The notes: generated from the letters alone by a model not told the origin. A stretch of 64,000 bases of DNA from Micromonospora haikouensis (GCF_900091595.1 NZ_FMCW01000007.1:62001-126000); one strand, 5' to 3'; shown: positions 51,795-64,000, counted from the first letter of the stretch. Numbers and translations: made by a program.

Positions 51795-52649
51795 GAATGT
51801 GAGTGGGAGGGGCGAAACTGGTGGTGACGGAGGGGTAGGCGGGTGCACGGGCGAGCGCGCCGGTGTGCGGCGGTTGCGCAGAGTGGTCACTCGGTGGCGG
51901 TCCGGGTCGCGGTGGCGGTCCGGGCGCAGCCAGACGCGCAGCGGACCGACCCGCCGGAAACCCGCCTCCTCGGCCGGCGGCAGGCCGCCGCCGGATTCGT
52001 AGCCGACCAGCGGTCGGCCCGGGCAGGCGGCCACGACGCCGCGCCACACCCCGGCGAGATCCCCGTCGGCGGCGAGGACGTTGGAGACCCCGACCGCCGG
52101 GCCGCAGTCGGTGAGCACGGCGCCTGCGGTGACCGCGCCGTCGCCCGCGCGCCGGGCGAGGATCGTCACCCGCGGGTCGGCCAGCAGCGCCGGCCGGTGC
52201 AGGGCCTCGCTGCCGGCTGCGGCGGACCAGGCGGCCAGCCCTCGCGCCGACGTGACCGGAGCCAGCGCCGTCGGGCCCGCCCCAGGCAGCGCGACGAGCG
52301 GCGTGCCGGGCGGCGTGAGGGGCGACGCGACGAGCGGTGTCGCGGGCGGCCCGGCGGGCGGGCGGTGGATCCACTCGGCCGTGAAGAGCACCCGGAAGCC
52401 GTGCGGGGCGAGGTCCAGGTCGGCGAAGCTGTCCTTCACCGACGCGCCGGGCCCGGCGTCGATCCGGGCCAGCAGTCGGGCGGCGTCCACGCCGGGGCGC
52501 AGCGTCACCGCGTCCGGATACCACGGCGGGGAGCGGCGGGGCACCGTCCAGGCGTCCGTGTCGCGCGCCCCCGCGAGGCCGTGGGCCCGGCCGACCAGGT
52601 CGCACCAGTCGGCGTTGTCCCGCGCCGCCACCGCCCGCCACGCCACCAC
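51741..52649 (-). CDS. GNAT-like protein with 3' end derived from a repeat element
   Basis: A 302-residue protein. The first ~240 residues look genuine: 'MVAWRAVAARDNADWCDLVG', 'WTVPRRSPPWYPDAVTL', 'HGFRVLFTAEWIHRP' and, near the end, 'LVGYESGGGLPPAEEAGFRR' with 'VGPLRVWLR', the closing pattern 'yE.g..l..A...GF...GplrVW' of GNAT acetyltransferase-like proteins. The substrate is unknown. The last ~60 residues are different: Arg/His and Pro-rich, with an 18-base tandem duplication (51892-51927) encoding 'RHRDPD', and the final ~17 codons lie inside the inverted-repeat element. The native end was probably lost or replaced. GTG starts at 52649 and 52646 are equally possible. Confidence 0.65.
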   Translation of the reverse strand: MVAWRAVAARDNADWCDLVGRAHGLAGARDTDAWTVPRRSPPWYPDAVTLRPGVDAARLLARIDAGPGASVKDSFADLDLAPHGFRVLFTAEWIHRPPAGPPATPLVASPLTPPGTPLVALPGAGPTALAPVTSARGLAAWSAAAGSEALHRPALLADPRVTILARRAGDGAVTAGAVLTDCGPAVGVSNVLAADGDLAGVWRGVVAACPGRPLVGYESGGGLPPAEEAGFRRVGPLRVWLRPDRHRDPDRHRVTTLRNRRTPARSPVHPPTPPSPPVSPLPLTFGPLLCTHRRSISVELAE

Positions 52650-52762
52650 CGGGCGAGTGTACGGGGAGGCCCGGGCGGGGTCAGCTTCCTCTCATCCCGC
52701 GTCCAGCAGGCTGCCGGGCGGGGGTGGTCCACTGGAGCGTACGCCGAGGAGAGGAGCCGGGC

Positions 52763-53098
52763 ATGGGCTGGTTCAGCCGCCGCCGACCCGCCGCCGACGG
52801 AACCCCGACGAAGCTCGACCGCGAGGCGACGCCGGACGACCTCGCCGCCCTGGAGGCCTTCGTCCGCAGCCGCCGGGGGGTGGAGTTCTATCTGGAACCG
52901 GAGACCACCGCGACCGACACCACGGTGATGGCGATCGCCCACGACGGCGAGTGGATCCGTCGGCGGACCGGGTCGCCGCGGGCCGCCGCGAAGATCGCCC
53001 AACGGCACGCCGTGCCGTTGTACGAGGCCGCGCGCACCGGATACCCGGAGCGCATGCGGGCCTGGAACCGGGCGCACCCGGAGCGCCGGGCGCACTGA
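52763..53098 (+). CDS. Hypothetical small protein
   Basis: A 111-residue protein, 'MGWFSRRRPAADGTPTKLDR' at the start, then 'PDDLAALEAFVRSRRGVEFY', 'LEPETTATDTTVMAIAHDGE' and 'WIRRRTGSPRAAAKIAQRHA', ending in 'VPLYEAARTGYPERMRAWN'. It reads as a folded alpha/beta domain with a basic N-terminus; no signal peptide or membrane segment. The ATG at 52763 has GAGGAG (52751-52756) seven bases upstream, a good site. It resembles conserved small actinomycete proteins of unknown function; I cannot name it. It is divergent from the GNAT-like gene. Confidence 0.75.
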   Translation: MGWFSRRRPAADGTPTKLDREATPDDLAALEAFVRSRRGVEFYLEPETTATDTTVMAIAHDGEWIRRRTGSPRAAAKIAQRHAVPLYEAARTGYPERMRAWNRAHPERRAH

Positions 53099-53099
53099 C

Positions 53100-53460
53100 C
53101 CGCCGGGCCGGCGCACGGACCCGCGTCGGCGCGCACCGGCCCGCCGCGACGGCCGGGGCACACCGCGCACCCCGGCCCACAGCACCTCGAGACCGGTCAG
53201 GTAGCCGCGGAGGCGCTCCTGGGACGCGCCGCCACCGAGGAAGACCTCGTCCAGGACGATCCGCGCCCCGGCGCCCGCCATCGCGGCGATGCCGACCAGC
53301 CAGGCGTGCTGCACGGCGAGGAAGTCCTCCCCGACGTCGACCTCGCCCCGCCGGCCGAAGCTCAGCCCGGCGGGGGAACCCAGCATGGCCGGCGGCACCG
53401 GACGATCGCGGACTTGCCCGAGCTGGAGCCGCCGTTGAGCACGATGACCTGCGTCGCCAC
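53100..53460 (-). pseudogene. Remnant of a chloramphenicol phosphotransferase-like gene
   Basis: From the GTG at 53458-53460 one frame reads 'VATQVIVLNGGSSSGKSAIV', the P-loop opening of chloramphenicol-phosphotransferase-like proteins. Shortly after, the sequence jumps (segment missing, frame changed) to 'PAGLSFGRRGEVDVGEDFLA', then 'WLVGIAAMAGAGARIVLDEV' and 'FLGGGASQERLRGYLTGLEV', which match the family's central part. After 'LWAGVR' a further frameshift leads to 'CAPAVAAGR', again family-like, and the trace ends. A deletion plus at least two frameshifts show this is a decayed copy. The intact family phosphorylates chloramphenicol or unknown small molecules. Confidence 0.7.
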
Positions 53461-53684
53461 CTGATCGGTTTCCCTTCGGGCAATTCCCGTCTCGCGCGAG
53501 CGGGTGATGATCGGAATCAGCCTGACCAATCCGCGGGTCGGTCGGCGGGAAAAGACGCGCGAAGCGACCCGGAGCCATCGGCGTACGACAATTGCTTGTG
53601 CCGCATCCGATTCCTTGAGCCATTGGCGTCACTCGATGTCGAGCGGGGTGGGAGTGGCCGGGAGCCCGGCGTTGACCGGCGGCG

Positions 53685-53870
53685 GTCGGGTGTGGCAGCA
53701 TTCGCGGCCTGACGGCAGTGAAGGAAGCCGGTGCGATTCCGGCGCGGTCCCGCCACTGTCACCGGGGAGCGATCCCCCCTCGTGAGTCACGGCCGTGTGT
53801 CTGCGGTTGGAAGGCCGGGGGAGAGCGTCGATCCGGGAGCCAGGATACTTCGGCCGTCGGAGCGACCCCA
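53685..53870 (+). promoter_or_regulatory. Cobalamin (B12) riboswitch
   Basis: The B12-box core is clear: AAGCCGGTGCGATTCCGGCG followed by CGGTCCCGCCACTGT (53724-53759), and the later GAGCCAGGATAC (53837-53848) is the conserved J-region near the 3' end. Spacing and the GC-rich paired segments between them fit a full aptamer. It precedes cobN by about 270 bases and should repress the cobalamin operon when adenosylcobalamin is abundant. The boundaries are approximate. Confidence 0.93.
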
Positions 53871-53896
53871 GGGCGTGGACACCCGAGGAGGACCCG

Positions 53897-53983
53897 ATGA
53901 CGCACGGCGTCTCGCACATCGACGACCATCGTCGCCGCCTGCTGGCGCGCGGCAGCCTGCCCGCGCCCCGTCGCCGCACCTGA
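53897..53983 (+). CDS. Small 28-codon ORF directly after the B12 riboswitch
   Basis: ATG at 53897 with GAGGAG six bases upstream encodes MTHGVSHIDDHRRRLLARGS and eight more residues, rich in His and Arg. The ribosome site is one of the best in this region, and the ORF lies between the aptamer and cobN, where riboswitch expression switches commonly hide a ribosome site. It may be a leader peptide, a small metal- or RNA-related protein, or a chance ORF. I recognise no family. A 155-base spacer follows before cobN. Confidence 0.4.
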   Translation: MTHGVSHIDDHRRRLLARGSLPAPRRRT

Positions 53984-54138
53984 GCCCGCGCACCGCGTAC
54001 CGCGCCATGCTGCGCGCCCGGCGCCCCGGCCGTCGCCGGTGAACCGGCCGCAGGCCTGCCGTACCCGCTGAACCCGCGCCCCTGCCTGCCCGCCGGCGGC
54101 CCACCCGCCGCCCGGTGTGTCACTCTCCGGAGCCTTCC

Positions 54139-57860
<3,722 letters not shown>

Positions 57861-57864
<4 letters not shown>

Positions 57865-60224
57865 GTGTGTTCCCCTTCTCCGCCGTGCTCGGCATGGCCG
57901 ACATGCGCCTCGCGCTGCTGCTCAACGCCGTCAGCCCGGCCATCGGCGGGGTCCTCGTGCGGGGCGAGAAGGGCACCGCGAAGTCCACCGCCGTGCGGGC
58001 CCTGGCCGCCCTGCTGCCGCCCGTCGATCAGGTCGCCGGTTGCCGGTTCGCCTGCGACCCGGCGGCACCGGACCCGTCCTGCCCCGACGGCCCGCACCCG
58101 GCCGCCGTGGCGGGCCGGCACCCGGCCGCCCCCGATGGCCCATCCCCGGTGGAGGCGGCGGGCCCGGACCGCGCGGCCGCGTTCGTCGAGCGTCGCCCGG
58201 CCCGCCTGGTCGAGCTGCCCGTCGGCGCCGCCGAGGACCGGGTGGTCGGCTCGCTGGACCTGGAGCGGGCCCTCGCCGAGGGGGTACGCGCCTTCGAGCC
58301 CGGCCTGCTCGCCGCCGCCCACCGGGGCGTGCTCTATGTCGACGAGGTCAACCTGCTGCACGACCACCTCGTCGACCTGCTCCTCGACGCCGCCGCGATG
58401 GGCCGCAACCACGTCGAGCGGGAGGGCGTGTCGGTCAGCCACGCGTCCCGGTTCCTGCTGGTGGGCACGATGAACCCGGAGGAGGGCGAGCTGCGCCCGC
58501 AGCTGCTGGACCGGTTCGGCCTGACCGTGGAGGTGGCCGCCAGCCGCGACCCGGCCGTGCGGGTGGAGGTGGTGCGCCGCCGGCTCGCCGCCGACGCCGA
58601 CCCGGCCGGGTTCGCCGCCCGCTGGGCCGACGCCGACGCCCAGGTGGCCCGGCGGGTCGCCACCGCCCGGGACCGGCTCGGCCGGGTGCGGCTGCCCGAC
58701 GCCGCGCTGCGCCAGATCGCCGAGGTGTGCGCCGCGTTCGACGTGGACGGGATGCGCGCCGACATCGTCACCGCCCGCGCCGCGGTGGCGCACGCCGCCT
58801 GGCAGGACCGGACGGTGGTGACCGCCGAGGACGTCCGGGTCGCCGCCCGGCTTGCCCTGCCGCACCGCCGCCGCCGCGACCCGTTCGACGCCCCGGGGCT
58901 GGACGAGGACCGCCTCGACGAGGCGTTGCGGCGGGCCGCCGACGCGCACCCCGACGACGACCCGCCCGCCCCCGACGGTGACGGCCCGGGCGACGGCGGC
59001 GGCCCCGGGGGCGGCCCGGATGGCGGCGGTGGCCCCGGGTGCGGCGGCGGTCCCGACGGGAGTGGCCCGGACGGCGGTGGCCCGGCGGGCGGCGGCGGCC
59101 CCGGGAACGGTACGGCGGGTGGCGGCCCGGCGAGCGGCCGGCACGACGGCGACGGCTCCGGCTCCGGCGACGGCACTGCCGGGTCGACCGCCGACACCAG
59201 GGATCCGGGAGAGCCCGGGGACCAGCCCGCAGCCCGGCGCGGGGACCAGCCCGGCGGTCGGCCCGACGACCGGCCCGCCGATCAGCCGGTCGACCGGCCC
59301 GGGGAGCAGGGGGGCGGCGGGCGGCAGCGGGTGGCCGTGCCCCAGCGGGGGTTGACGGCCCGGCTGCTCACCGCGCCCGGCGTCGGCGACGGGGTGCCCG
59401 GCCGGCGGTCGCGGGCCCGCACCGGCCGGGGCCGCACCACCGGGGCGCGGACCCCGCGCGCCGGCCGGCCCGGCCCGCTGCACCTGCCGGCGACGATCCG
59501 CGCCGCCGCCTGGCGTCAGGCGGCCCGGGGCCGGGCGGGCGGGCCGCTGCGGTTGCGCCCGGCCGACCTGCGCGAGGCGGTCCGCGAGGGGCGCGAGGGC
59601 AACCTCGTGCTGTTCGTCGTCGACGCCAGCGGCTCGATGGGCGCGCGCGAGCGGATGTCCGCCGTGAAGGGCGCCGTGCTGGCCCTGCTCACCGACGCCT
59701 ACCAGCGGCGGGACAAGGTGGCCGTGGTCGCGTTCCGGGGCGTCGGCGCGCGGACCCTGCTGCCGGCGACGTCGTCGGTGCTGGCCGCGTCCGCCCGCCT
59801 CGCCGACCTGCCCACCTGCGGGCGCACCCCGCTCGCGGAGGGCCTCGCCGCCGCCGCCGAGCTGCTGCGGGTGGAGCGGCTGCGCGACCCGAAGCGGCGT
59901 CCCCTGGTGCTGGTGCTCACCGACGGCCGGGCCACCGCCGGGCCCCGCCCGCTGGAGCGGGCCGACCGCGCGGCGGCGCTGCTCGCCGCCACCGGCGCTC
60001 CGTGCGTGGTCGTCGACTGCGAGTCCGGCCCGGTCCGCCTGCACCTGGCCCGCCGCCTGGCCACCCACCTCAACGCCCCACACCACCCCCTCACGGCCCT
60101 CACGCACAGCGATCTTGCACTTCGGGCCCGGACGAAGGGGGCGAAAGCGGTGCAAGCGGGGGCCGCAACTGCACGATCGCGGAGAGCCGGCGGGACGAGC
60201 CAGCAGGACAGGAGTGTGCGCTGA
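57861..60224 (+). CDS. Fused ChlI-ChlD-type chelatase ATPase subunit (partner of CobN)
   Basis: A 787-residue protein. The N-terminal AAA+ domain has Walker A 'GEKGTAKS' (35-42), Walker B '[20 protein letters not shown]' and the sensor region '[20 protein letters not shown]'. A long Asp/Gly/Pro/Arg-rich linker (about 370-490, repeats of GGGPDGGG and DQPxxRP types) follows. The C-terminal von Willebrand A domain carries the MIDAS '[20 protein letters not shown]' and '[13 protein letters not shown]'. Fusing the I and D subunits is usual for actinomycete B12 operons lacking CobS/CobT. The ATPase drives cobalt insertion by CobN. The last ~35 residues are less conserved. The next gene starts within its stop codon. 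Confidence 0.93.
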
Positions 60225-60835
60225 TGCCGCAGGGTAGGCCGGAACGGGTGCCCGCCGACGGGCTGACCACGCGGCAGCGGCGGCACCGGCCGCTGCTGAT
60301 CGTCCACACCGGGCAGATGAAGGGAAAGTCGACCGCCGCGTTCGGGCTGGCCCTGCGCGCCTGGACCGCCGGGCTGCCGATCGGGGTGTTCCAGTTCGTC
60401 AAGAGCGCCAAGTGGCGGGTCGGCGAGGAGAACGCCTTCCGCGCCCTCGGCGAGGCGCACGAGCGCACCGGCCAGGGCGCGCCGGTCGCCTGGCACAAGA
60501 TGGGCGAGGGCTGGTCGTGGATCCAGCGCGGCGGCGAGGCCGATCACGCCGCCGACGCCCTGGAGGGCTGGCGGCAGATCCAGCGCGACCTGGCCGCGCA
60601 GCGCTACGGCCTGTACGTGCTCGACGAGTTCACGTACCCGATGAAGTGGGGCTGGGTCGACGTCGACGAGGTCGTGGCGACCCTGGCGGACCGGCCCGGC
60701 TTCCAGCACGTCGTGATCACCGGCCGCGACGCCGACCCGCGCCTGGTCGCCGCCGCCGACCTGGTCGCCGAGCTGACCAAGGTCAAGCACCCGATGGACG
60801 CCGGCCAGAAGGGCCAGAAGGGCATCGAATGGTGA
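60224..60835 (+). CDS. cobO: Cob(I)yrinic acid a,c-diamide adenosyltransferase
   Basis: A 203-residue CobA/CobO-type adenosyltransferase. 'LLIVHTGQMKGKSTAAFGLA' is the P-loop (Gly30-Ser36, in the family's inverted orientation), 'IGVFQFVKSAKWRVGEENAF' and 'YGLYVLDEFTYPMKWGWVDV' are hallmark segments, and 'VKHPMDAGQKGQKGIEW' is the conserved C-terminus. It transfers the 5'-deoxyadenosyl group of ATP to the corrinoid cobalt. The ATG at 60224 overlaps the upstream TGA by one base and has ACAGGAG upstream. Confidence 0.96.
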   Translation: MPQGRPERVPADGLTTRQRRHRPLLIVHTGQMKGKSTAAFGLALRAWTAGLPIGVFQFVKSAKWRVGEENAFRALGEAHERTGQGAPVAWHKMGEGWSWIQRGGEADHAADALEGWRQIQRDLAAQRYGLYVLDEFTYPMKWGWVDVDEVVATLADRPGFQHVVITGRDADPRLVAAADLVAELTKVKHPMDAGQKGQKGIEW

Positions 60836-62238
60836 GCACCGGGTGGGCGCTGCCCCGGGTGGTGGTCGCCGCCCCGGCCAGCGGCCACGGCAAGACGACC
60901 GTGGCGACCGGCCTGCTCGGCGCGCTGCGCCGCCGCGGCCTGACCGTCAGCCCGCACAAGGTGGGCCCCGACTACATCGACCCCGGCTACCACGGTCTCG
61001 CCGCCGGCCGGCCGGGCCGCAACCTCGACCCGTGGCTGGTCGGGCCGGAGCGCGTCGCGCCGCTGCTGCGCCACGGCGCGAGCGTCCCCACGCCCGCCGA
61101 CGTCGCCGTGATCGAGGGGGTGATGGGCCTGCACGACGGCGCGGTCGGCCGCCGGGGGTACGCCTCCACGGCCCACGTCGCCACCCTCGTCGACGCCCCC
61201 GTGCTGCTGGTGCTCGACACCACCGCCCAGGGCCGCTCCGCCGCCGCCCTGGTGCTGGGCATGCGCGCGTTCGACGAGCGGGTGCGCGTCGGCGGGGTCA
61301 TCCTCAACCGGGTCGGCTCGCCCCGGCACGAGACGCTGCTGCGCGACGCCCTCGCCGAGGTGGGGGTGCCGGTGCTCGGGGCGGTCAGCCGGTCCGTGGA
61401 GGTCGCCGCCCCGTCGCGCCACCTGGGTCTCGTGCCGGTCGCCGAGCGGGCGCCGGAGTCCCTGGCGGTCGTGGCCGCCCTCGCCGACCTGGTCGCCGCC
61501 ACCGTCGACCTCGACGCGGTGCTCGACCTGGCCCGCAGCGCCCCGCCGCTGACCGCCCCCGCCTGGGACCCGGTCGCCGCCGTCGGTGGCCCGGCGAGCA
61601 CCGCCGCCGTCGGCGGTCCGCCCGGCACCGTGGCCGTGGGTGGCCCGGCGAGCACCGGCGGACCGACGGTCGCGGTCGCCGCCGGGGCGGCCTTCACCTT
61701 CTCGTACGCCGAGACCGCCGAGCTCCTCGCGGCGGCCGGGGCGACCGTGGCCCCGTTCGACCCGCTGCGCGACCCCGGCCTGCCGGCCGGCACCCGCGCG
61801 GTGGTGATCGGCGGCGGCTTCCCGGAGGCGCACGCCGACGCGCTCGCCGGCAACGCCGCGCTGCGCGCCGAGCTGGCCGCGTTCGACGGGCCCGTCGTCG
61901 CCGAGTGCGCCGGCCTGCTCTACCTGGGCCGCTCCCTCGACGGCGCGCCGATGTGCGGGCGGCTGGACCTGACCGCCCGGATGACCGGCCGGCTCACCCT
62001 CGGCTACCGGGAGGCGGTGGCCGCCGCCGACTCCCCGGTGACCCGGGCCGGCGAGCGGGTACGCGGCCACGAGTTCCACCGCACCGTCACCGACCCCGGC
62101 CACGGAGACACCCCGGCGTGGCGCTTCGACGGCGCGGCGCACGGCTTCGTCGACGGTCGGGTGCACGCCTCCTACCTGCACGTCCACTGGGCCGGCCGGC
62201 CGCACGCCGCCCGCCGCCTCGTGCAGGCGTGCCGGTGA
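60829..62238 (+). CDS. cobB: Cobyrinate/hydrogenobyrinate a,c-diamide synthase
   Basis: A 469-residue CobB/CbiA enzyme. The N-terminal ATP-binding domain has 'VVVAAPASGHGKTTVATGLL' (P-loop) and 'KVGPDYIDPGYHGLAAGRPG', and the C-terminal class I glutamine amidotransferase domain has 'VVIGGGFPEAHADALAGNAA' and 'PVVAECAGLLYLGRSLDG' with the nucleophile Cys. It amidates the a and c side chains of (hydrogeno)cobyrinic acid using glutamine and ATP. Between the domains lies a low-complexity stretch with repeated 'AVGGPAST' units. The ATG at 60829 or GTG at 60832 starts within the CobO stop region. Confidence 0.96.
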   Translation: MVSTGWALPRVVVAAPASGHGKTTVATGLLGALRRRGLTVSPHKVGPDYIDPGYHGLAAGRPGRNLDPWLVGPERVAPLLRHGASVPTPADVAVIEGVMGLHDGAVGRRGYASTAHVATLVDAPVLLVLDTTAQGRSAAALVLGMRAFDERVRVGGVILNRVGSPRHETLLRDALAEVGVPVLGAVSRSVEVAAPSRHLGLVPVAERAPESLAVVAALADLVAATVDLDAVLDLARSAPPLTAPAWDPVAAVGGPASTAAVGGPPGTVAVGGPASTGGPTVAVAAGAAFTFSYAETAELLAAAGATVAPFDPLRDPGLPAGTRAVVIGGGFPEAHADALAGNAALRAELAAFDGPVVAECAGLLYLGRSLDGAPMCGRLDLTARMTGRLTLGYREAVAAADSPVTRAGERVRGHEFHRTVTDPGHGDTPAWRFDGAAHGFVDGRVHASYLHVHWAGRPHAARRLVQACR

Positions 62239-63086
62239 CCGCCCCGGCGGCGCGCCCCGCCCCGGCGGCGCTCCCCGACGGGCCCGTGCTGACCGGCGTC
62301 GGGGTCGGGCCGGGCGACCCGGAGCTGCTGACCGTGAAGGCGGTGCGGGTGCTGCGCGAGGCCGACGTGGTGTTCGTCCCGGTGATGGCCGAGCGCCCCG
62401 ACGACGCGCCCGGTCCCGACCCTGACGCCCCGGCCGGTCCCGACGGGACCGGGACCGACCCGGGGACGGCGGACGGCGGCGGGCGGGCCGAGGCGACCGT
62501 CCGGTCGTACGTGGACGGTGGCCGGGTGCGACGGCTGCCGTTCGCCCTCGACGACCGGGGCGGCGTCACCGCCCGCCGCCGGGCCGCCTGGGACGCCGCC
62601 GCCCGCGCCGTCACCGCCGCGTTCGACGCCGGTGCCGCCCGGGTCGCGTTCGCCACCATCGGCGACCCGAACGTCTACTCCACCTTCGGTTACCTGGCCC
62701 ACGGCGTGCGCGCGCTGCGGCCGGCGGTGCGGGTCGACACGGTGCCCGGGATCACCGCCATGCAGGACCTCGCCGCCCGCAGCGGCACCGTGCTCTGCGA
62801 GGGGCGCGAGCCGCTGACCCTGCTGCCCGCCACCGCCGGGCCGGAGCTGTTCGCCGCCGCCCTGGCCGGGCCGGGGACGGTCGTCGCGTACAAGGGCTGG
62901 CGGCGGCACCCCGAGCTGGTGGCCGAGCTGCGCCGGCAGGGCCGCCTCGGCGACGCGGTGCTGGGCCGGGGGCTCGGCCTGCCCGGGGAACGGATCGGCC
63001 CGGCGGACCCCGACGACGGCGACCTGCCGTACCTGTCGACGCTGCTCGTCCCGGCCCGCCGGGACACCCGGGGAGGCAAGCTGTGA
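62235..63086 (+). CDS. cobI: Precorrin-2 C20-methyltransferase
   Basis: A 283-residue SAM-dependent tetrapyrrole methyltransferase. 'LTGVGVGPGDPELLTVKAVR' is the family's opening motif with the CobI-type 'gpGdpelLT.KA'; 'VAFATIGDPNVYSTFGYLAH' and 'VDTVPGITAMQDLAARSG' are CobI/CbiL-typical, and 'VVAYKGWRRHPELVAELRRQ' follows. It methylates precorrin-2 at C20 to give precorrin-3A. A Pro/Asp/Gly-rich insertion follows 'VFVPVMAERPDD' (about residues 55-80), absent from most homologues. The GTG start overlaps the CobB stop. Confidence 0.94.
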   Translation: MTAPAARPAPAALPDGPVLTGVGVGPGDPELLTVKAVRVLREADVVFVPVMAERPDDAPGPDPDAPAGPDGTGTDPGTADGGGRAEATVRSYVDGGRVRRLPFALDDRGGVTARRRAAWDAAARAVTAAFDAGAARVAFATIGDPNVYSTFGYLAHGVRALRPAVRVDTVPGITAMQDLAARSGTVLCEGREPLTLLPATAGPELFAAALAGPGTVVAYKGWRRHPELVAELRRQGRLGDAVLGRGLGLPGERIGPADPDDGDLPYLSTLLVPARRDTRGGKL

Positions 63087-63967
63087 CCACCGCAGGAGAC
63101 ACCGACGGCACGCCGGCGACCACGGGGAAGGTGTGGTTCGTCGGCGCCGGGCCGGGCGCGGCCGACCTGCTCACCCTGCGCGCCGCCCGGGTGATCGGCG
63201 CGGCCGACGTGGTGGTCTGGGCGGCGAGCCTGGTGCACGCCGACGTGCTCACCCACGCCCGCGCCGACGCCGAGATCGTCGACTCCTCGCAACTGCCGAT
63301 GGAGGGCGTGCTGCCGCTCTACGAGCGGGCCGCCGCCCGGGGGCTGACGGTGGCGCGGATCCACTCGGGCGACCCGGCGCTGTGGGGGGCGGTGCAGGAG
63401 CAGCTCGACCTGTGCCGGGCCCTCGGGCTGGCCGTCGAGGTGGTGCCCGGCGTGTCCGCGTTCACCGCCGTCGCCGCGCTCGTCGGCCGGGAGCTGACCA
63501 TTCCCGAGGTCGCCCAGTCGGTGATCCTCACCCGCCTCGAAGGCGGCAGGACGCCGATGCCGCCCGGCGAGCGGGTCCGCGACTTCGCCCGGCACGGCAC
63601 CACCATGGCGCTGTTCCTCTCCGCCGCCCGCTCCGGGCAGGTGCAGGCCGAGCTGCTGGCCGGCGGCTACCCGGCGGACACCCCGGCCGTGGTGGCCTAC
63701 CAGGCGACGTGGCCGGACGAGCTGGTGGTGCGCTGCACCGTCGGCACCCTGGAGGCCACCGTCAAGCGGCACCGGCTGTGGAAACACACCCTGTTCCTGG
63801 TCGGGCCGGCGCTGGCCGCCGCCGGCACCCGCTCGCACCTCTATCACCCCGGGCACTTCCACACCTTCCGCCGGGCCGAGCCGGCCGCCCGCGCGCAGCT
63901 GCGCCGCCGCCGCGAGGCGACCCCCGGCGACGACGGCGGGGCCGCCGGGACAGGGCGGGCCGGATGA
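63083..63967 (+). CDS. cobM: Precorrin-4 C11-methyltransferase
   Basis: A 294-residue SAM-dependent methyltransferase. 'VWFVGAGPGAADLLTLRAAR' is the N-terminal signature, 'HADVLTHARADAEIVDSSQL' and 'TVARIHSGDPALWGAVQEQL' are diagnostic CobM/CbiF blocks, and 'VVPGVSAFTAVAALVGRELT' and 'QSVILTRLEGGRTPMPPGER' complete the family pattern. It methylates precorrin-4 at C11 to precorrin-5. The GTG start overlaps the CobI stop, and its own stop overlaps the next ATG, so the operon continues beyond the window. Confidence 0.95.
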   Translation: MTTAGDTDGTPATTGKVWFVGAGPGAADLLTLRAARVIGAADVVVWAASLVHADVLTHARADAEIVDSSQLPMEGVLPLYERAAARGLTVARIHSGDPALWGAVQEQLDLCRALGLAVEVVPGVSAFTAVAALVGRELTIPEVAQSVILTRLEGGRTPMPPGERVRDFARHGTTMALFLSAARSGQVQAELLAGGYPADTPAVVAYQATWPDELVVRCTVGTLEATVKRHRLWKHTLFLVGPALAAAGTRSHLYHPGHFHTFRRAEPAARAQLRRRREATPGDDGGAAGTGRAG

Positions 63968-64000
63968 CGTACCCCGAGCCGGAGCTGCGTGAGCCGGACC
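63964..64000 (+). CDS. Start of a further cobalamin-operon gene (partial)
   Basis: ATG at 63964 overlaps the cobM stop (ATGA) and opens 'MTYPEPELREPD' to the window edge. The coupling suggests another cobalamin gene; twelve residues are too few to say which. Confidence 0.55.
   Translation, partial: MTYPEPELREPD

Overview
The window is very GC-rich DNA from an actinomycete. GTG starts are frequent, stop/start overlaps such as ATGA and GTGA are dense, and the gene content (DivIVA-like small protein, GntR regulator, secreted plant-polymer enzymes, B12 genes) together with the intergenic repeats suggests Micromonosporaceae, probably Micromonospora or a close relative. The genus is an inference from gene content and style; no rRNA or other marker is present.

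Layout: 1-3198 is a mixed region with the end of a probable periplasmic-binding-type protein, a GNAT acetyltransferase, a small DivIVA-like/unknown gene pair divergent from a GntR regulator across a perfect palindrome, and a VapB45/VapC45-like toxin-antitoxin pair. 3363-7798 holds two secreted proteins, a glycoside-hydrolase-like enzyme and an S8 subtilase. 8030-19912 is a compact biosynthetic cluster: a tightly coupled operon begins with a small alpha/beta-barrel protein and a sedoheptulose-7-phosphate cyclase of the 2-epi-5-epi-valiolone synthase type. It continues with a sugar-1-phosphate nucleotidyltransferase, ROK kinase, RmlD-like reductase, Nudix hydrolase, double-VOC protein, GT2 glycosyltransferase and an Fe(II) dioxygenase-like protein. 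It meets a convergent pair (MFS exporter, large GT5/GT4-like glycosyltransferase) at a strong bidirectional hairpin. This looks like an uncharacterised cyclitol or pseudosugar pathway with no aminotransferase in the window.

20333-27290 holds a CBM2/Cip1-like secreted protein, a barstar-like protein overlapping an HD-domain ORF on the other strand, a NACHT-like membrane NTPase split by a 13-base homopolymer, and a DedA protein. 27421-43726 is a pectin/uronate utilisation locus: pectate lyase, uronate isomerase, uronate reductase, a fuconate-dehydratase-like enolase-superfamily enzyme, two Gfo/Idh/MocA oxidoreductases, a LacI regulator with two operator-like sites, a sugar ABC transporter, YesL-like and PmoA-like proteins, KDG kinase and KDPG aldolase. 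Together these could take galacturonate (or glucuronate) to pyruvate and glyceraldehyde-3-phosphate. 43965-48384 is a second LacI-controlled sugar operon (Gfo/Idh/MocA, DUF993 aldolase-like, sugar isomerase-like).

48462-53460 is a mixed stretch (Nudix, FUSC, MFS, GNAT-like gene whose end lies in an inverted-repeat element, small unknown protein, remnant of a chloramphenicol-phosphotransferase-like gene). From about 53685 to the end runs a cobalamin operon: B12 riboswitch, a 28-codon ORF, cobN, a fused ChlI/ChlD-type chelatase subunit, cobO, cobB, cobI, cobM and the first codons of a further gene. No rRNA, tRNA, CRISPR array, IS element or phage gene was recognised.
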